Assembly (NCBI GenBank): GCA_964411425.1
Contig: CAYPKW010000019.1
Coordinates: 1 to 42,893 of the forward strand
Reading direction: 5' to 3'
DNA: 42,893 bases
From: CAYPKW01 sp964411425
GTDB taxonomy: Bacteria > Pseudomonadota > Alphaproteobacteria > Dongiales > Dongiaceae
The notes below the pieces were generated by a model, which saw only the letters and a list, made by a program, of their open reading frames with translations, was not told the DNA's origin and made no database searches. Numbering within the stretch: the first letter of the stretch is position 1; every line of letters starts with the position of its first letter. The position numbers were made by a program, and so were the translations under genes. This document shows positions 29,915 to 38,470 of the stretch, one piece after another.

Positions 29915-32107
29915 CTACGCCTTCTTCAACACCAAGCGCGGCGCCTTCCTGCTCTTGCGCAAGCCACTGCCCCGCCCGGACAGGCTCGGATTGGTCATGA
30001 AATAGGTGTGCGCGCTGAACGGCTCGCCGTCGGGCTCGACGCGCCGGTAGCGGCCATCGGGCTCGAGCGCCCAACTCTGCAGATTGTCCTTCAAGTTGAC
30101 GGTCATGATCTGGTCCAGCACCTGCTGGTGCACGGTGGGGTTCTCGATCGCCACCAAGGCCTCGACCCGGTTGTCGAAGTTGCGCGGCATCCAGTCGGCC
30201 GAGGAGATGAACACCTTGGCTTCGCGCGACGGCAGATCGCGGCCGGCGCCAAAGCAAAGTATGCGGGAGTGCTCGAGGAAACGTCCGATGATGCTCTTGA
30301 CCCGGATGTTGTCGGACAGCCCCGGCACGCCCGGCCGCAAGCAGCACACGCCGCGCACGACGAGCTCGACGAGGACGCCCTGCTGCGAGGCGCGATAGAG
30401 CGCCTCGATCAACTCGGCGTCGACCAGCGCGTTGAGCTTGGCCCAGATACGGCCCGGCCGGCCGGCGGCGAGGTGCTGGATTTCGTCGTCGATCAACCGC
30501 AGCACCGTGCGGCGCAGGTCGAGCGGGGCGATCGCGACCTTCTCCAGCCGTTCGGGTTTCGCGTAACCCGTCATGTAGTTGAACAGCCGCGCCGCGTCGC
30601 GGCACAGCGCCGCATCGCAGGTGAAGAACGACAGGTCGGTGTACACCTTGGCGGTGACCGGGTGATAGTTGCCGGTGCCGTAATGCACGTAGCTGCGCAA
30701 GCTCCCCCCTTCGCGCCGCACCACGAGCGAGACCTTGGCGTGGGTCTTCAACTCCAGGAACCCGTAAATGATATGGGCTCCGGCGCGCTCCAGGTCGCGC
30801 GCCCAGCGGATGTTGGCCGCCTCGTCGAAGCGGGCCTTCAACTCGACCAGCGCGGTCACCGACTTGCCCGCCTCGGCCGCCTCGATCAGCGCCTTGACGA
30901 TCGGGGAATCGTCGCTGGTGCGATAGAGCGTCTGCTTGATCGCCACCACGGAGGGATCGCGCGCCGCCTGGCGCACGAACTGCACCACGGCGTCGAAGCT
31001 CTCGTAGGGGTGGTGCACCACGATGTCCTTCTGGCGAATGGCCGCGAAGCAGTCGCCACCCATGTCGCGGATGCGTTCTGGAAACCGCGCGTTGTAGGGC
31101 GGGAACGCCAAATCGGGGCGCTCGTCCACGATGAGCTTGTCGGTGCCGGCAAGGCCGAGCAGGCCATCCAGCACGAACACGTCGCTGGGCGACACGTCGA
31201 GCTGGTCGATGACGAAGTTGAGCAGCTCCTCCGGCATCGCCGCGTTCACCTTGAGGCGGATCACGTTGCCGCGCCGCCGGCGCTTCAACGCCGTCTCGAA
31301 CAGGCGCACCAGGTCCTCCGCCTCCTCCTCGATCTCCATCTCGCTGTCGCGGATCAACCGGAAGAAACCGGTGGCGACCACCTCGAAGCCCGGGAACAGG
31401 CGACCGAGGTAGAGGCCGACCAGGTCCTCGAGCGGCAGGAAGCGGATGGCGGAGCCGGGCAAGCGGACGAAGCGCTGCAGCTGGTGCGGCAGGGGCAACA
31501 GCGCGCGCTGGCGGCGGCCTTCCTCGCGGCTCGCCAATTCCAGCACCATCGAGAATCCGAGGTTCGGCAGGAAGGGGAACGGATGCGCCGGGTCGATCGC
31601 CATCGGCGTCAGCACCGGGAAAATCTGGTCGATGAAGAAGCCGTCGAGCCAACGGCGCTCCTCGCCGGTCAACTCGGCCGCGTCGATGACGGCGATGCCG
31701 GCGGCGCGCATCCCCTCGCGCAGCGAGCGCCAACAAACCTGCTGGCTCCGCATCAGCTCGCCGGTCTGGTGGATGACGGCGGCGAGCTGCTGCGCCGGGC
31801 TCAACCCGTCGATGCTGGGGGTCGTGACGCCCGCCGCCACCTGGCCCTTGAGGCCGGCGACGCGCACCATGTAGAACTCGTCCAGGTTATTGGCCGAGAT
31901 CGACAGGAATCGCAGGCGCTCCAACAGCGGGTGGCGCGGGTTGTAAGCCTCCTCCAGCACTCGCTGGTTGAACGCGAGCCAGGACAGCTCGCGGTTGATG
32001 TAGCGCTCGCCGGGGCCGAGGTCGGGCGCACGCAATGCCGTCGCCAGGCGATCCGGTTGGGTTTCGTTCACGGTGCCGTTCTCCCGCCCCACGGTTCCGT
32101 CCAGCAT
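29915..32107 (-). CDS. ppk: Polyphosphate kinase 1
   Basis: Polymerises ATP gamma-phosphate into polyphosphate. The 730-residue protein has YINRELSWLAFNQRVLEEA at the N-terminal domain, SANNLDEFYMVRVAGL, and the catalytic segment with the phospho-accepting His475 in VHYGTGNYHPVTAKVYTD. It ends with NRVEALVAIENPTV and a Lys/Arg-rich tail. Length matches PPK1. GTG 32071 has a better ribosome binding site (GGGAG nine bases upstream) than ATG 32107 and may be the true start. ppx follows directly, so synthesis and breakdown enzymes share an operon. Confidence 0.96.
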   Translation of the reverse strand: MLDGTVGRENGTVNETQPDRLATALRAPDLGPGERYINRELSWLAFNQRVLEEAYNPRHPLLERLRFLSISANNLDEFYMVRVAGLKGQVAAGVTTPSIDGLSPAQQLAAVIHQTGELMRSQQVCWRSLREGMRAAGIAVIDAAELTGEERRWLDGFFIDQIFPVLTPMAIDPAHPFPFLPNLGFSMVLELASREEGRRQRALLPLPHQLQRFVRLPGSAIRFLPLEDLVGLYLGRLFPGFEVVATGFFRLIRDSEMEIEEEAEDLVRLFETALKRRRRGNVIRLKVNAAMPEELLNFVIDQLDVSPSDVFVLDGLLGLAGTDKLIVDERPDLAFPPYNARFPERIRDMGGDCFAAIRQKDIVVHHPYESFDAVVQFVRQAARDPSVVAIKQTLYRTSDDSPIVKALIEAAEAGKSVTALVELKARFDEAANIRWARDLERAGAHIIYGFLELKTHAKVSLVVRREGGSLRSYVHYGTGNYHPVTAKVYTDLSFFTCDAALCRDAARLFNYMTGYAKPERLEKVAIAPLDLRRTVLRLIDDEIQHLAAGRPGRIWAKLNALVDAELIEALYRASQQGVLVELVVRGVCCLRPGVPGLSDNIRVKSIIGRFLEHSRILCFGAGRDLPSREAKVFISSADWMPRNFDNRVEALVAIENPTVHQQVLDQIMTVNLKDNLQSWALEPDGRYRRVEPDGEPFSAHTYFMTNPSLSGRGSGLRKSRKAPRLVLKKA

Positions 32108-32182
32108 ACTACAATCCGGCTATGAAGAAACCATGGCGGCGGAGTGTCGGCGGGCGAGTCGAAAGGCACGGGCAAGGTCGCA

Positions 32183-32692
32183 ATGAAACTTCTCTATCTC
32201 ATGCGCCATGCGAAATCGAGCCGGGGGGAGGGCGCCGACTTCGAGCGGCCGCTGGCGCCGCGGGGCAGGCGGGCGGCGGCGCGCATGGGCGAGTACATGC
32301 TGGAATGCGGCCTCGTTCCCGACTTCATTCTGTGCTCGGCCGCCCGGCGCGCCCGCGAGACTCTGGAACTCGCCGCCCGGCGGCTGGGCCGGGACGTTCC
32401 GACGCACTATACGAAGAGCCTTTATCTCGCCGAGCCGGCGAGGATCCTCAAGGAATTGCGGCGTCTGCCGGATGCCGCCGACGCGGTCCTGGCGATCGGG
32501 CACAACCCGGGCCTGCAAGAGCTCGCCGTTGAGCTCGCGGGCGAAGGCGCCGCCGCCGATCTCGCCCGTCTCGCCGCCAAATTCCCGACCGGCGCCTTTG
32601 CCGTGTTGCGTTTCGCCGCCAGCACATGGCGCGACATCGGCCGCGGCGGCGGCCGGCTCGAGCTGTTCGTCGGCCCGAGAGAGCTGGTGTGA
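32183..32692 (+). CDS. SixA-like histidine phosphatase
   Basis: A 169-residue single-domain histidine phosphatase. The catalytic motif is LMRHAKSS (Arg8, His9), followed by DFERPLAPRGRRAAARMG and SAARRARETL with the second Arg; the second His is in AIGHNPGLQEL. This is the RHA-type branch that includes SixA, a phosphohistidine phosphatase. The substrate here is unknown. AAGG upstream of ATG 32183 supports that start over 32144. It diverges from ppk and converges on the CYTH-CHAD gene, a setting that suggests a link to phosphate or polyphosphate metabolism. Confidence 0.85.
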   Translation: MKLLYLMRHAKSSRGEGADFERPLAPRGRRAAARMGEYMLECGLVPDFILCSAARRARETLELAARRLGRDVPTHYTKSLYLAEPARILKELRRLPDAADAVLAIGHNPGLQELAVELAGEGAAADLARLAAKFPTGAFAVLRFAASTWRDIGRGGGRLELFVGPRELV

Positions 32693-32696
32693 CCGC

Positions 32697-34220
32697 TCAC
32701 CAGAACGGCTCCGCTTCGAGAAAGCGCCGCCACGTCTTCTCGAAACCCTGCCGGTCGCGCTCGATTCGCGCCGCCTCCCAGTCGCCCACGATCTCGGCGG
32801 CCCGGCGGGCCAGAGCCGGCGATGTCGTGGCCAGCCGCTTCTCCAGCGCGTCCAAAAGGTGGCGGTTGACGGCGGCATCGTTGATCGAGCCCAATCTGGT
32901 CTGGATGTCGATCAACGCCCTCCGATAGCGGCGCGCCGCCTGGCGCGGAAAGAGGTCGCGGAAGAACTCCACGGCGTAGCGCGATTTCTTGCCGAGCAGG
33001 CGCAGGCGGTGCAGCCGGGCGACGCCGAGCCGCCCGCGCTTGCCGCCGAACCTGCCGAGGCGCTTGTGGCGCCGCTTGAGGATGGCGGCCGCGAAGGCCC
33101 GGGCCGGCTCGGCCATTGCCGCGCCGGCAGCCCAGTCACCACCGTCGAGCCAAAGCTCGAGGCGAAGCACCAGCTCGGTGAAGCGTGGCGCGCGGCGCAC
33201 CTCCTCGGCGCGCCGATAGGCGGTCTTGCGCAGCGCTGCAGCCGCCGCGCCCATCGCCGCGACGGCGGCATCCTCGGGATGCTTCTTCGCGAGCGGCGCG
33301 AGCGTGTCGCCGATGAACACATCCCACTCGCGCGCCGGGCCCAGTCGCCGCTGCAACCAGCGCAGCTCGCTCGACAAGTAGCGATGCACTTCGGCGTCGA
33401 TGAAATCGCGATAGCAGCCGACCAGAGCGCGCAGCCGGCGCACCGCCACGCGCATCTGATGCGCCCCTTCCGGATCGCCGTCGAGACGCACGCACGCCGC
33501 GTTGGCCCGCAGCTGGTCGAGGCAATCGCGCGCATTCTCGACGAAGGCCCGTTTGGCATCGGCGTCGGGCGCGAGGCGGACCGGGAGCGCGCGCCGCGGC
33601 GCCGCATCCTTGCCGAGCGCCAGCGCATAGCCGCGCTCGGCCTTGGTGCGGGCTTCGAGCGCGACCGGCTCGCTTCGGTGCAGCTCCAGCGCCAGCTCAT
33701 AGAGCCGGCGGCGCGGGCCCGCCTTGAGCTCGAGCTCGGCCTCGCACACCCGCCGCCGCCTGCGCCGGCTCGCGATGACGCCGGTGTCGAGCGCCAACTC
33801 GATGTCGCTGCCGCGGAAGCCGAGCCGAAGCGTCTGTCGCTCCACGTCGGTCTTGAACACGGGCGCCAGCCTGTCCGCGATGCCGCCGCGAGCGAAGAAC
33901 CTTCGCGCCTCGCCGTCGGCGATGCGCGTCGGGTCCGGCCGCCGGCCCTCGACCGCGCACTCGATCTCGCGATGCGTGTGCAGGCTGCCGCCGCCGGCGA
34001 TCGGAATCTTCAGGGTTTGCACATGCCGCCCCGCGATGTCGCGCACGCGCAGCGCCCAGCCCTGCTTCGCCAAGTCCAGCTCCGGGGTGTCGAAGTAGGT
34101 GCTGTGGAGGCGTCGGCGTGTCGCCCGGCCGACCGCGAGCGAGCGGATCATCGGGTGGTCGCGCAGGCGGTCGACTTGGTCGGCCCGCAGCGCAAGCTTC
34201 AACTCGATTTCGTCCGCCAT
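32697..34220 (-). CDS. CYTH-CHAD domain protein (inorganic triphosphatase / polyphosphate-binding)
   Basis: A 507-residue two-domain protein. The CYTH domain begins at the N-terminus with the diagnostic EIELKL (MADEIELKLALRAD), then RLHSTYFDTPELDL, LKIPI, EIECAVEG and CEAELELKAG. It forms a tunnel that hydrolyses triphosphate or short polyphosphate. The C-terminal CHAD domain (about 220-500) is all-helical and has conserved His and Arg/Lys residues (GAHQMRVAVRRLRALV, GPAREWDVF) that bind polyphosphate. ATG 34220 is chosen because it starts exactly at the CYTH motif. Placement next to ppk/ppx fits a polyphosphate function. Confidence 0.9.
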   Translation of the reverse strand: MADEIELKLALRADQVDRLRDHPMIRSLAVGRATRRRLHSTYFDTPELDLAKQGWALRVRDIAGRHVQTLKIPIAGGGSLHTHREIECAVEGRRPDPTRIADGEARRFFARGGIADRLAPVFKTDVERQTLRLGFRGSDIELALDTGVIASRRRRRRVCEAELELKAGPRRRLYELALELHRSEPVALEARTKAERGYALALGKDAAPRRALPVRLAPDADAKRAFVENARDCLDQLRANAACVRLDGDPEGAHQMRVAVRRLRALVGCYRDFIDAEVHRYLSSELRWLQRRLGPAREWDVFIGDTLAPLAKKHPEDAAVAAMGAAAAALRKTAYRRAEEVRRAPRFTELVLRLELWLDGGDWAAGAAMAEPARAFAAAILKRRHKRLGRFGGKRGRLGVARLHRLRLLGKKSRYAVEFFRDLFPRQAARRYRRALIDIQTRLGSINDAAVNRHLLDALEKRLATTSPALARRAAEIVGDWEAARIERDRQGFEKTWRRFLEAEPFW

Positions 34221-34292
34221 GCGACCGGCGCGCAAATTAGCCGAAGCAACGAGCGCGCGAGCATGAAGTTTTCGTGACAACCGCGACCAGGA

Positions 34293-35066
34293 TCAAATGC
34301 TGAGCCGCTTGAAGACGCGCTCCGGGATCGCCTTGATGATCGCCATGATCGCCCACCAGAAGCGCGGGAAATAGGCCACCTCGCTGCCCTTGGCCGCGTG
34401 CTCGAGACAGGCGCGCGCGCAGGCCTCGGGCGAGGCGACCAGGAACAGTCCGGGCTTGCCGTAGGTCATGGCGGTGTCGAGGAATCCCGCCTTGATCGTG
34501 GTCACCCTGACGCCGGCGCGAAAGAGGCGCGCGCGCAGCCCCTGCAGATAGGCGTTCAATCCGGCCTTGGCCGAGCCATAGACGTAGTTCTTCAGCCGGC
34601 CGCGGTCGCCGGCGACCGAGCTCAGCGCGACCACTCGGCCGCGACCCTGGGCCGCGAGGATCGGCGCCAGTTGCTGCAGGATCGACACCGCCCCGGTGTA
34701 GTTGGCGAGGATCGCCTGCTGGCCGTAGGCGAAGTCGCGGTCGATGTCCTCTTGCGCCGGCATGGCGCCGAACGCGAGCAACACGTTGAGGGTGCCGTCC
34801 TCGCCCAGCTTGGCGCGGCACATGCCGGCGAAGGCGTCGTGGTCGGTGTAGGGGTCGGCGTCGAAGTAGAGGGCTTCGGCGCGCCGTCCGGTGCGCACGC
34901 GGATATCGGCGGCGGTGCGCTCCAGATCGGCGCGGTCGCGGCCCGCCAGCAACAGGTCGGCGCCGCCCTCCGCCGCCAGCCGCGCGAAGGCGCGCGCCAC
35001 GGCCGACGAGCCGCCGAGGACGAGCCAGGTTTGCCCCGCCCAGCCGCTGAGCCCGGGCGCGGTCAT
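34293..35066 (-). CDS. SDR family oxidoreductase, DprE2-like (decaprenylphosphoryl-keto-ribose reductase)
   Basis: A 257-residue short-chain dehydrogenase. The nucleotide loop is LVLGGSSAVARAFARLAAEG, a variant of GxxxGxG. The active site is recognisable as Ser in VVALSSVAGDRG and the YxxxK pair in YGSAKAGLNAYLQGL. The C-terminal end (PRFWWAIMAIIKAIPERVFKRL) is amphipathic, as in DprE2. It overlaps the DprE1-like gene by ATGA. In mycobacteria DprE2 reduces the 2-keto intermediate made by DprE1 to decaprenylphospho-D-arabinose. The order and overlap make that role likely; substrate is inferred. Confidence 0.82.
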   Translation of the reverse strand: MTAPGLSGWAGQTWLVLGGSSAVARAFARLAAEGGADLLLAGRDRADLERTAADIRVRTGRRAEALYFDADPYTDHDAFAGMCRAKLGEDGTLNVLLAFGAMPAQEDIDRDFAYGQQAILANYTGAVSILQQLAPILAAQGRGRVVALSSVAGDRGRLKNYVYGSAKAGLNAYLQGLRARLFRAGVRVTTIKAGFLDTAMTYGKPGLFLVASPEACARACLEHAAKGSEVAYFPRFWWAIMAIIKAIPERVFKRLSI

Positions 35067-36391
35067 TGCACGCCGCCCCTGACGTTGAGCCGGCGAGCGA
35101 GGTCGGAATTGAGCCGCGCCTCAGGGTCGACCTCGGCCAGCACGGCGCGAAAGCGGTCGAGTTTGGGGTACATGGCGGCGAAGCCGTGGCGCGACAGCCG
35201 CGCGTCCTTGGCGAGATAGACCCGGCCGCCGTGGTCCAGCGTCACGCGCTCCAGCATGGCGAGCAGAACATCGGTGCCGGAGCGGCGCGGAAAATCGAGG
35301 GCCAGCGTGTAGCCGCGCTGGGCGAACGACAGGTGGCCGCGCCCCTCCTTGCCGAGCGTCTTCAGCACCGAGAGGAAGGACGCGGCGCGCGCCTTCGCCG
35401 CGGTCTCCAGCAGCGCCTTCAGGCCCGCCGCCCCGTCGGCCTCGGGCAACACGCATTGGAACTGGTAGAAGCCGCGCCGGCCGTAGATGCGGTTCCATGA
35501 CTGCAGCGTGTCGAGGGGATAGAGAAACCGCTCGAAGGTGAGCGCCCGTGTCCGTCCGGCCGCGGGCACGCGGCGGTAGTACCAGCGGTTGAACAGCCAC
35601 ACGCTTGCCGGATTGAGGACGAAACCGGGCATAAGTTTCGGAACCGCGCGCCGGCGCGGCGGCCGGTCGCGCGGGACGGCGTCCGGCGCCGGGTCGGCGA
35701 TCTCGACGATGCCGCGGCCGAGTGCCGCGCCCCGGGCCAGCGCGTCGAGCCAGGCGACGGAGAAGGTAGCGGTGGCCCGGTGCCGCTCGATGAGCGCCAG
35801 CATCTCGTCGAGGTCCTTGGCCCGCTCCTCGCGCACCGTCACGGCGCGCGCCGGCGTCTGCATGAGGCGGACCGAGAGCGCGATGATGACGCCGGTGAGC
35901 CCGAGGCCGCCGATGGTGGCGGCGAACAGCTCCGCGTGCTCGTCGGGCGACGCGCGCACCACCTCGCCCGAGGGCAGCAGCAGGTCGAGCCACAGCACAT
36001 GGTCGCCGAAGCTGCCCGCCCAATCGTGGTTCTTGCCGTGAACATCGGTGGCGACCGCGCCGCCCAAGGTGGCGAACCCCGTGCCGGGGGTCACGGGAAC
36101 GATGTAGCCGCGCGGCAGGAACAGGCTCATGACGTCGTTGAAGGTGACGCCCGGCTCGACCGCCAGCTCGCCGCTCGCCGGATCGAAGCCGAGGAACCGG
36201 TTGAGCCGTTCGGTGAGCAGCGCCTTGCCGCCGGTATTGAGCGCTAGGTCACCGTAGCTGCGCCCGCCGCCATGCACCACTAGGCCTTCCTTGCCGACCT
36301 CGGCCAGCGCGCGCTGCACGTCGGCGACCCGCTCGGGGCGCGCGGCCATGACCTCGGCCATCGACGATCGGCCCCAGCCGGTGAGCGTCAT
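35063..36391 (-). CDS. FAD-dependent oxidase, DprE1-like (decaprenylphosphoryl-ribose 2'-oxidase)
   Basis: A 442-residue FAD_binding_4 flavoprotein with a C-terminal oxidase domain. The FAD-binding segment is VVHGGGRSYGDLALNTGG and VTPGTGFATLGGAVATDVHG, where DprE1 has the same TDVHGKNH context. The C-terminal part aligns well with mycobacterial DprE1: LDFP, GGRVYLAKDAR with the active-site Lys, and AAMYPKLDRF. The residue equivalent to Cys387 of the M. tuberculosis enzyme, the benzothiazinone target, reads Ala here (YTLALDFP). ATG 36391 is chosen; GTG 36406 overlaps the upstream stop and is possible. Confidence 0.87.
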   Translation of the reverse strand: MTLTGWGRSSMAEVMAARPERVADVQRALAEVGKEGLVVHGGGRSYGDLALNTGGKALLTERLNRFLGFDPASGELAVEPGVTFNDVMSLFLPRGYIVPVTPGTGFATLGGAVATDVHGKNHDWAGSFGDHVLWLDLLLPSGEVVRASPDEHAELFAATIGGLGLTGVIIALSVRLMQTPARAVTVREERAKDLDEMLALIERHRATATFSVAWLDALARGAALGRGIVEIADPAPDAVPRDRPPRRRAVPKLMPGFVLNPASVWLFNRWYYRRVPAAGRTRALTFERFLYPLDTLQSWNRIYGRRGFYQFQCVLPEADGAAGLKALLETAAKARAASFLSVLKTLGKEGRGHLSFAQRGYTLALDFPRRSGTDVLLAMLERVTLDHGGRVYLAKDARLSRHGFAAMYPKLDRFRAVLAEVDPEARLNSDLARRLNVRGGVQ

Positions 36392-36402
36392 GCGCTTCCA
36401 GG

Positions 36403-37395
36403 TCACGGCGACACCGCGACGGCGCCATTGCGCCCCCGGCGCGCCAGTCGCAGCGCGAACGGCATGGCGGCGAAGCCGAGCGCCACTCCGAACCACAGCG
36501 TCGTCACCCGGATCACCGCCGTCGCCACCAGCGCAGTGCCGAACTCGACTCCCAGCAGGACGAGCAGTCCCATCATGGTGGCCTCGGCGCTGCCCAGTCC
36601 GCCCGGCAGCATGGACAGCGCGCCGATCACGATGGCGAAGGTGAACACGAACACCGACTGCGGCAACGACACGGCCTGACCCAGGTCAAGGAGCAGCCAG
36701 TGGAAGGCGAAGCTCTCCGCGAACCAGCCCGCCGCCGAGAGCAGCAGCGTGGCGAGATAGAGCCGCGGCTCGAACAGCCGCTGGGTGTGCCTGAGCGCCG
36801 TGCGCGCCTTGGCGAACAGCCGCCGGCCATGCGGCCTCAAGGCACCGTAGCCGAGGTTCACCGCGCCCCGCAGCACCCGCGGCCGGACGAAGGCGAGTGT
36901 CACCAGCCCCACCGCCAGCGCCACCGCCGCGGCCGGCCAGAAATGTCCCGGGAACCCCAGCGCGCCCACGAGGCAGAGCGCCAGCACGCCGTTCATGTCG
37001 CTGAGCCGATCGGCGATGAACAGCGGCGTCACGCGTTCGTAGCGATAGCCGTGGCAGCGCTCGATCAACCATACTCGAAACGCCTCGCCGATCTTGCCCG
37101 GCGTGGTGCCGAGCGCGAACCCGGCGACGAAGTAAAGTGCATTGCGCCCGAGCGGCACGTCGACGCCCAGCCGACGCGAATAGATGAGCCAGCGCCAGGC
37201 GCGCAGGACGTAGTTGACGAGCGACAGCCCCAGCATGCCCAGCACGACCTCGCCCGACAGGCGGTCGAGATCGCGCCACAGTTCGCCGCCGCCCAGGCCC
37301 GCCGACAGCGCCGCCAGGCCGGCGACGAACAGCACCGCCGTCAACACGACGATGAATTCGAGACGGTGCAGCCGGCCTGAGGCGAACGGCTTCAT
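36403..37395 (-). CDS. LPG-synthase-TM / UPF0104 family membrane protein (possible lipid-linked sugar flippase)
   Basis: A 330-residue integral membrane protein with about eight hydrophobic helices and the family motifs LRAWRWLIYSRRLG, GTTPGKIGEAFRVWLIER, FIADRLSDMNG, and SMLPGGLGSAEATMMGLL. Relatives include the flippase part of MprF and other transporters of lipid-linked substrates. Being inside the DprE operon, between the prenyltransferase and DprE1-like genes, it is a candidate to move the arabinosyl carrier lipid across the inner membrane. That role is inference. Six bases separate it from the UbiA-type gene. Confidence 0.8.
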   Translation of the reverse strand: MKPFASGRLHRLEFIVVLTAVLFVAGLAALSAGLGGGELWRDLDRLSGEVVLGMLGLSLVNYVLRAWRWLIYSRRLGVDVPLGRNALYFVAGFALGTTPGKIGEAFRVWLIERCHGYRYERVTPLFIADRLSDMNGVLALCLVGALGFPGHFWPAAAVALAVGLVTLAFVRPRVLRGAVNLGYGALRPHGRRLFAKARTALRHTQRLFEPRLYLATLLLSAAGWFAESFAFHWLLLDLGQAVSLPQSVFVFTFAIVIGALSMLPGGLGSAEATMMGLLVLLGVEFGTALVATAVIRVTTLWFGVALGFAAMPFALRLARRGRNGAVAVSP

Positions 37396-37401
37396 GCGGC
37401 C

Positions 37402-38262
37402 TCAGCCATAGATCAGCACGCCGAACGCCGCCACCCAGCCGAGCACGCTCGCCAGCAGAAACCGGTCCCTCAGCACCACCCGGGTCGGCGAGCCGGAGCG
37501 TTCCTCGACCAGCGTGATCTGCAGGTAGCGCAGGATGCCGGCGACGACGAAAGGCGCCGTCGCGTAGAGCTTGTCGCTGCCCAGGTTCGCCATGTTCTGC
37601 GGATCGGTGGTGTAGAGCAGATAGGAGACCAGGAGCGCGCCCAGGACGATGGCGAGCGCGGTATCGAGAAAGCGAAGGCTATATCCCTTGAGGCTGGCGC
37701 GGTGCTCGTCGCCGAGACCCTTGACGACGTCGTCGCGCCGCTTGGCGAGCGCGATGAAGAGGGCCAGCAGCATGGTGCAGGCGATGATCCACACGGTGGG
37801 CTCGATGTCGATCAGCGCGGCCCCGGCATAGACGCGCAGCACGAAACCGAGCGCCACCGCCATCACGTCGATGATCGACAGCCGCTTGAGATACAGCGAG
37901 TAGGCGGTGTTGAGCGCGAAATAGGCGGCCAGGATGAGGGCGAACCCCGGCGCCAGGTACAAGGCGCCGGCGAAGCCGCCGGCCACCAGACCCGCCATCA
38001 TGCCGAGCGCGGCCTCGGGTTTGATGGTGCCGGCGGCAAGCGGGCGCTTGCGCTTGGCGGGATGCTGGCGGTCGGCCTCGCGGTCGAGATAATCGTTGAG
38101 AATATAGACCCCGCTCGACACCGCGCAGAAACTCACGACGCCCGCCAGCACCACCAGCACGGCGCCCGGCGACAGCCGGTCGGGCGTGAAGAACAGCGGC
38201 GCCGCGACGAAGGCGTTCTTCACCCACTGGTGCGGGCGCAGGAGCTTCAGGCTCGGCGACAT
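37402..38262 (-). CDS. UbiA-family prenyltransferase, decaprenyl-phosphate phosphoribosyltransferase-like
   Basis: A 286-residue membrane enzyme. It starts with LLRPHQWVKNAFVAAPLFF, a signature of the DPPR synthase branch (mycobacterial Rv3806c) rather than ubiquinone UbiA. The Asp-rich motif is NDYLDREADRQHP, followed by KRKRPLAAG; a second acidic region lies near KRRDDVVKGLG. About eight membrane helices are predicted by eye. It should join phosphoribosyl pyrophosphate to a polyprenyl phosphate, the first step towards decaprenylphospho-arabinose. GGGGAG before ATG 38262 is a strong ribosome binding site, and this is the first gene of the operon. Confidence 0.87.
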   Translation of the reverse strand: MSPSLKLLRPHQWVKNAFVAAPLFFTPDRLSPGAVLVVLAGVVSFCAVSSGVYILNDYLDREADRQHPAKRKRPLAAGTIKPEAALGMMAGLVAGGFAGALYLAPGFALILAAYFALNTAYSLYLKRLSIIDVMAVALGFVLRVYAGAALIDIEPTVWIIACTMLLALFIALAKRRDDVVKGLGDEHRASLKGYSLRFLDTALAIVLGALLVSYLLYTTDPQNMANLGSDKLYATAPFVVAGILRYLQITLVEERSGSPTRVVLRDRFLLASVLGWVAAFGVLIYG

Positions 38263-38316
38263 GGCTTCTCCCCCAGCGGCCGCCGATCATAGCACATGGC
38301 GACGGCTCCCTCAGTC

Positions 38317-38470
38317 CTAGTGGATCGAGTCCGGCACTCGCTACCCATCATTGTCATGCCCGCGCTTGACGCGGGCATCCATCGTGCCGTTGCACCATGG
38401 ATCGCCGGGTCACGCCCGGCGATGACACTTCTATTGGGTGGGGACTCATCTGTCGGATCGGATCCACTAG
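38317..38470. repeat. 154-base palindromic element bounded by CTAGTGGATC inverted repeats
   Basis: Termini CTAGTGGATC (38317-38326) and GATCCACTAG (38461-38470) are perfect inverted repeats. The interior has two hairpins, ATGCCCGCG-CTTGA-CGCGGGCAT and ATCGCCGGG-TCA-CGCCCGGCGAT, of the common alphaproteobacterial REP type. The right terminus contains the stop codon of hda, so the element abuts or forms the gene end. It shares the CTAGTG terminus with the element at 22742-22865. No ORF is inside. Confidence 0.75.

Noticed and set aside
28422..31736. A single 1104-codon minus-strand frame that could be read as a large fusion protein ending in Ppx
   Set aside because: Only the last 496 codons match a family. 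The upstream part is ppk read in the wrong frame, and the true ppk stop lies three bases before the proposed ppx TTG start.
30008..32125. A 705-codon plus-strand frame opposite ppk, and a similar one (21054-22802) opposite aspS
   Set aside because: Both mirror the codon pattern of the real gene on the other strand, as is common in GC-rich DNA; neither has recognisable domains.
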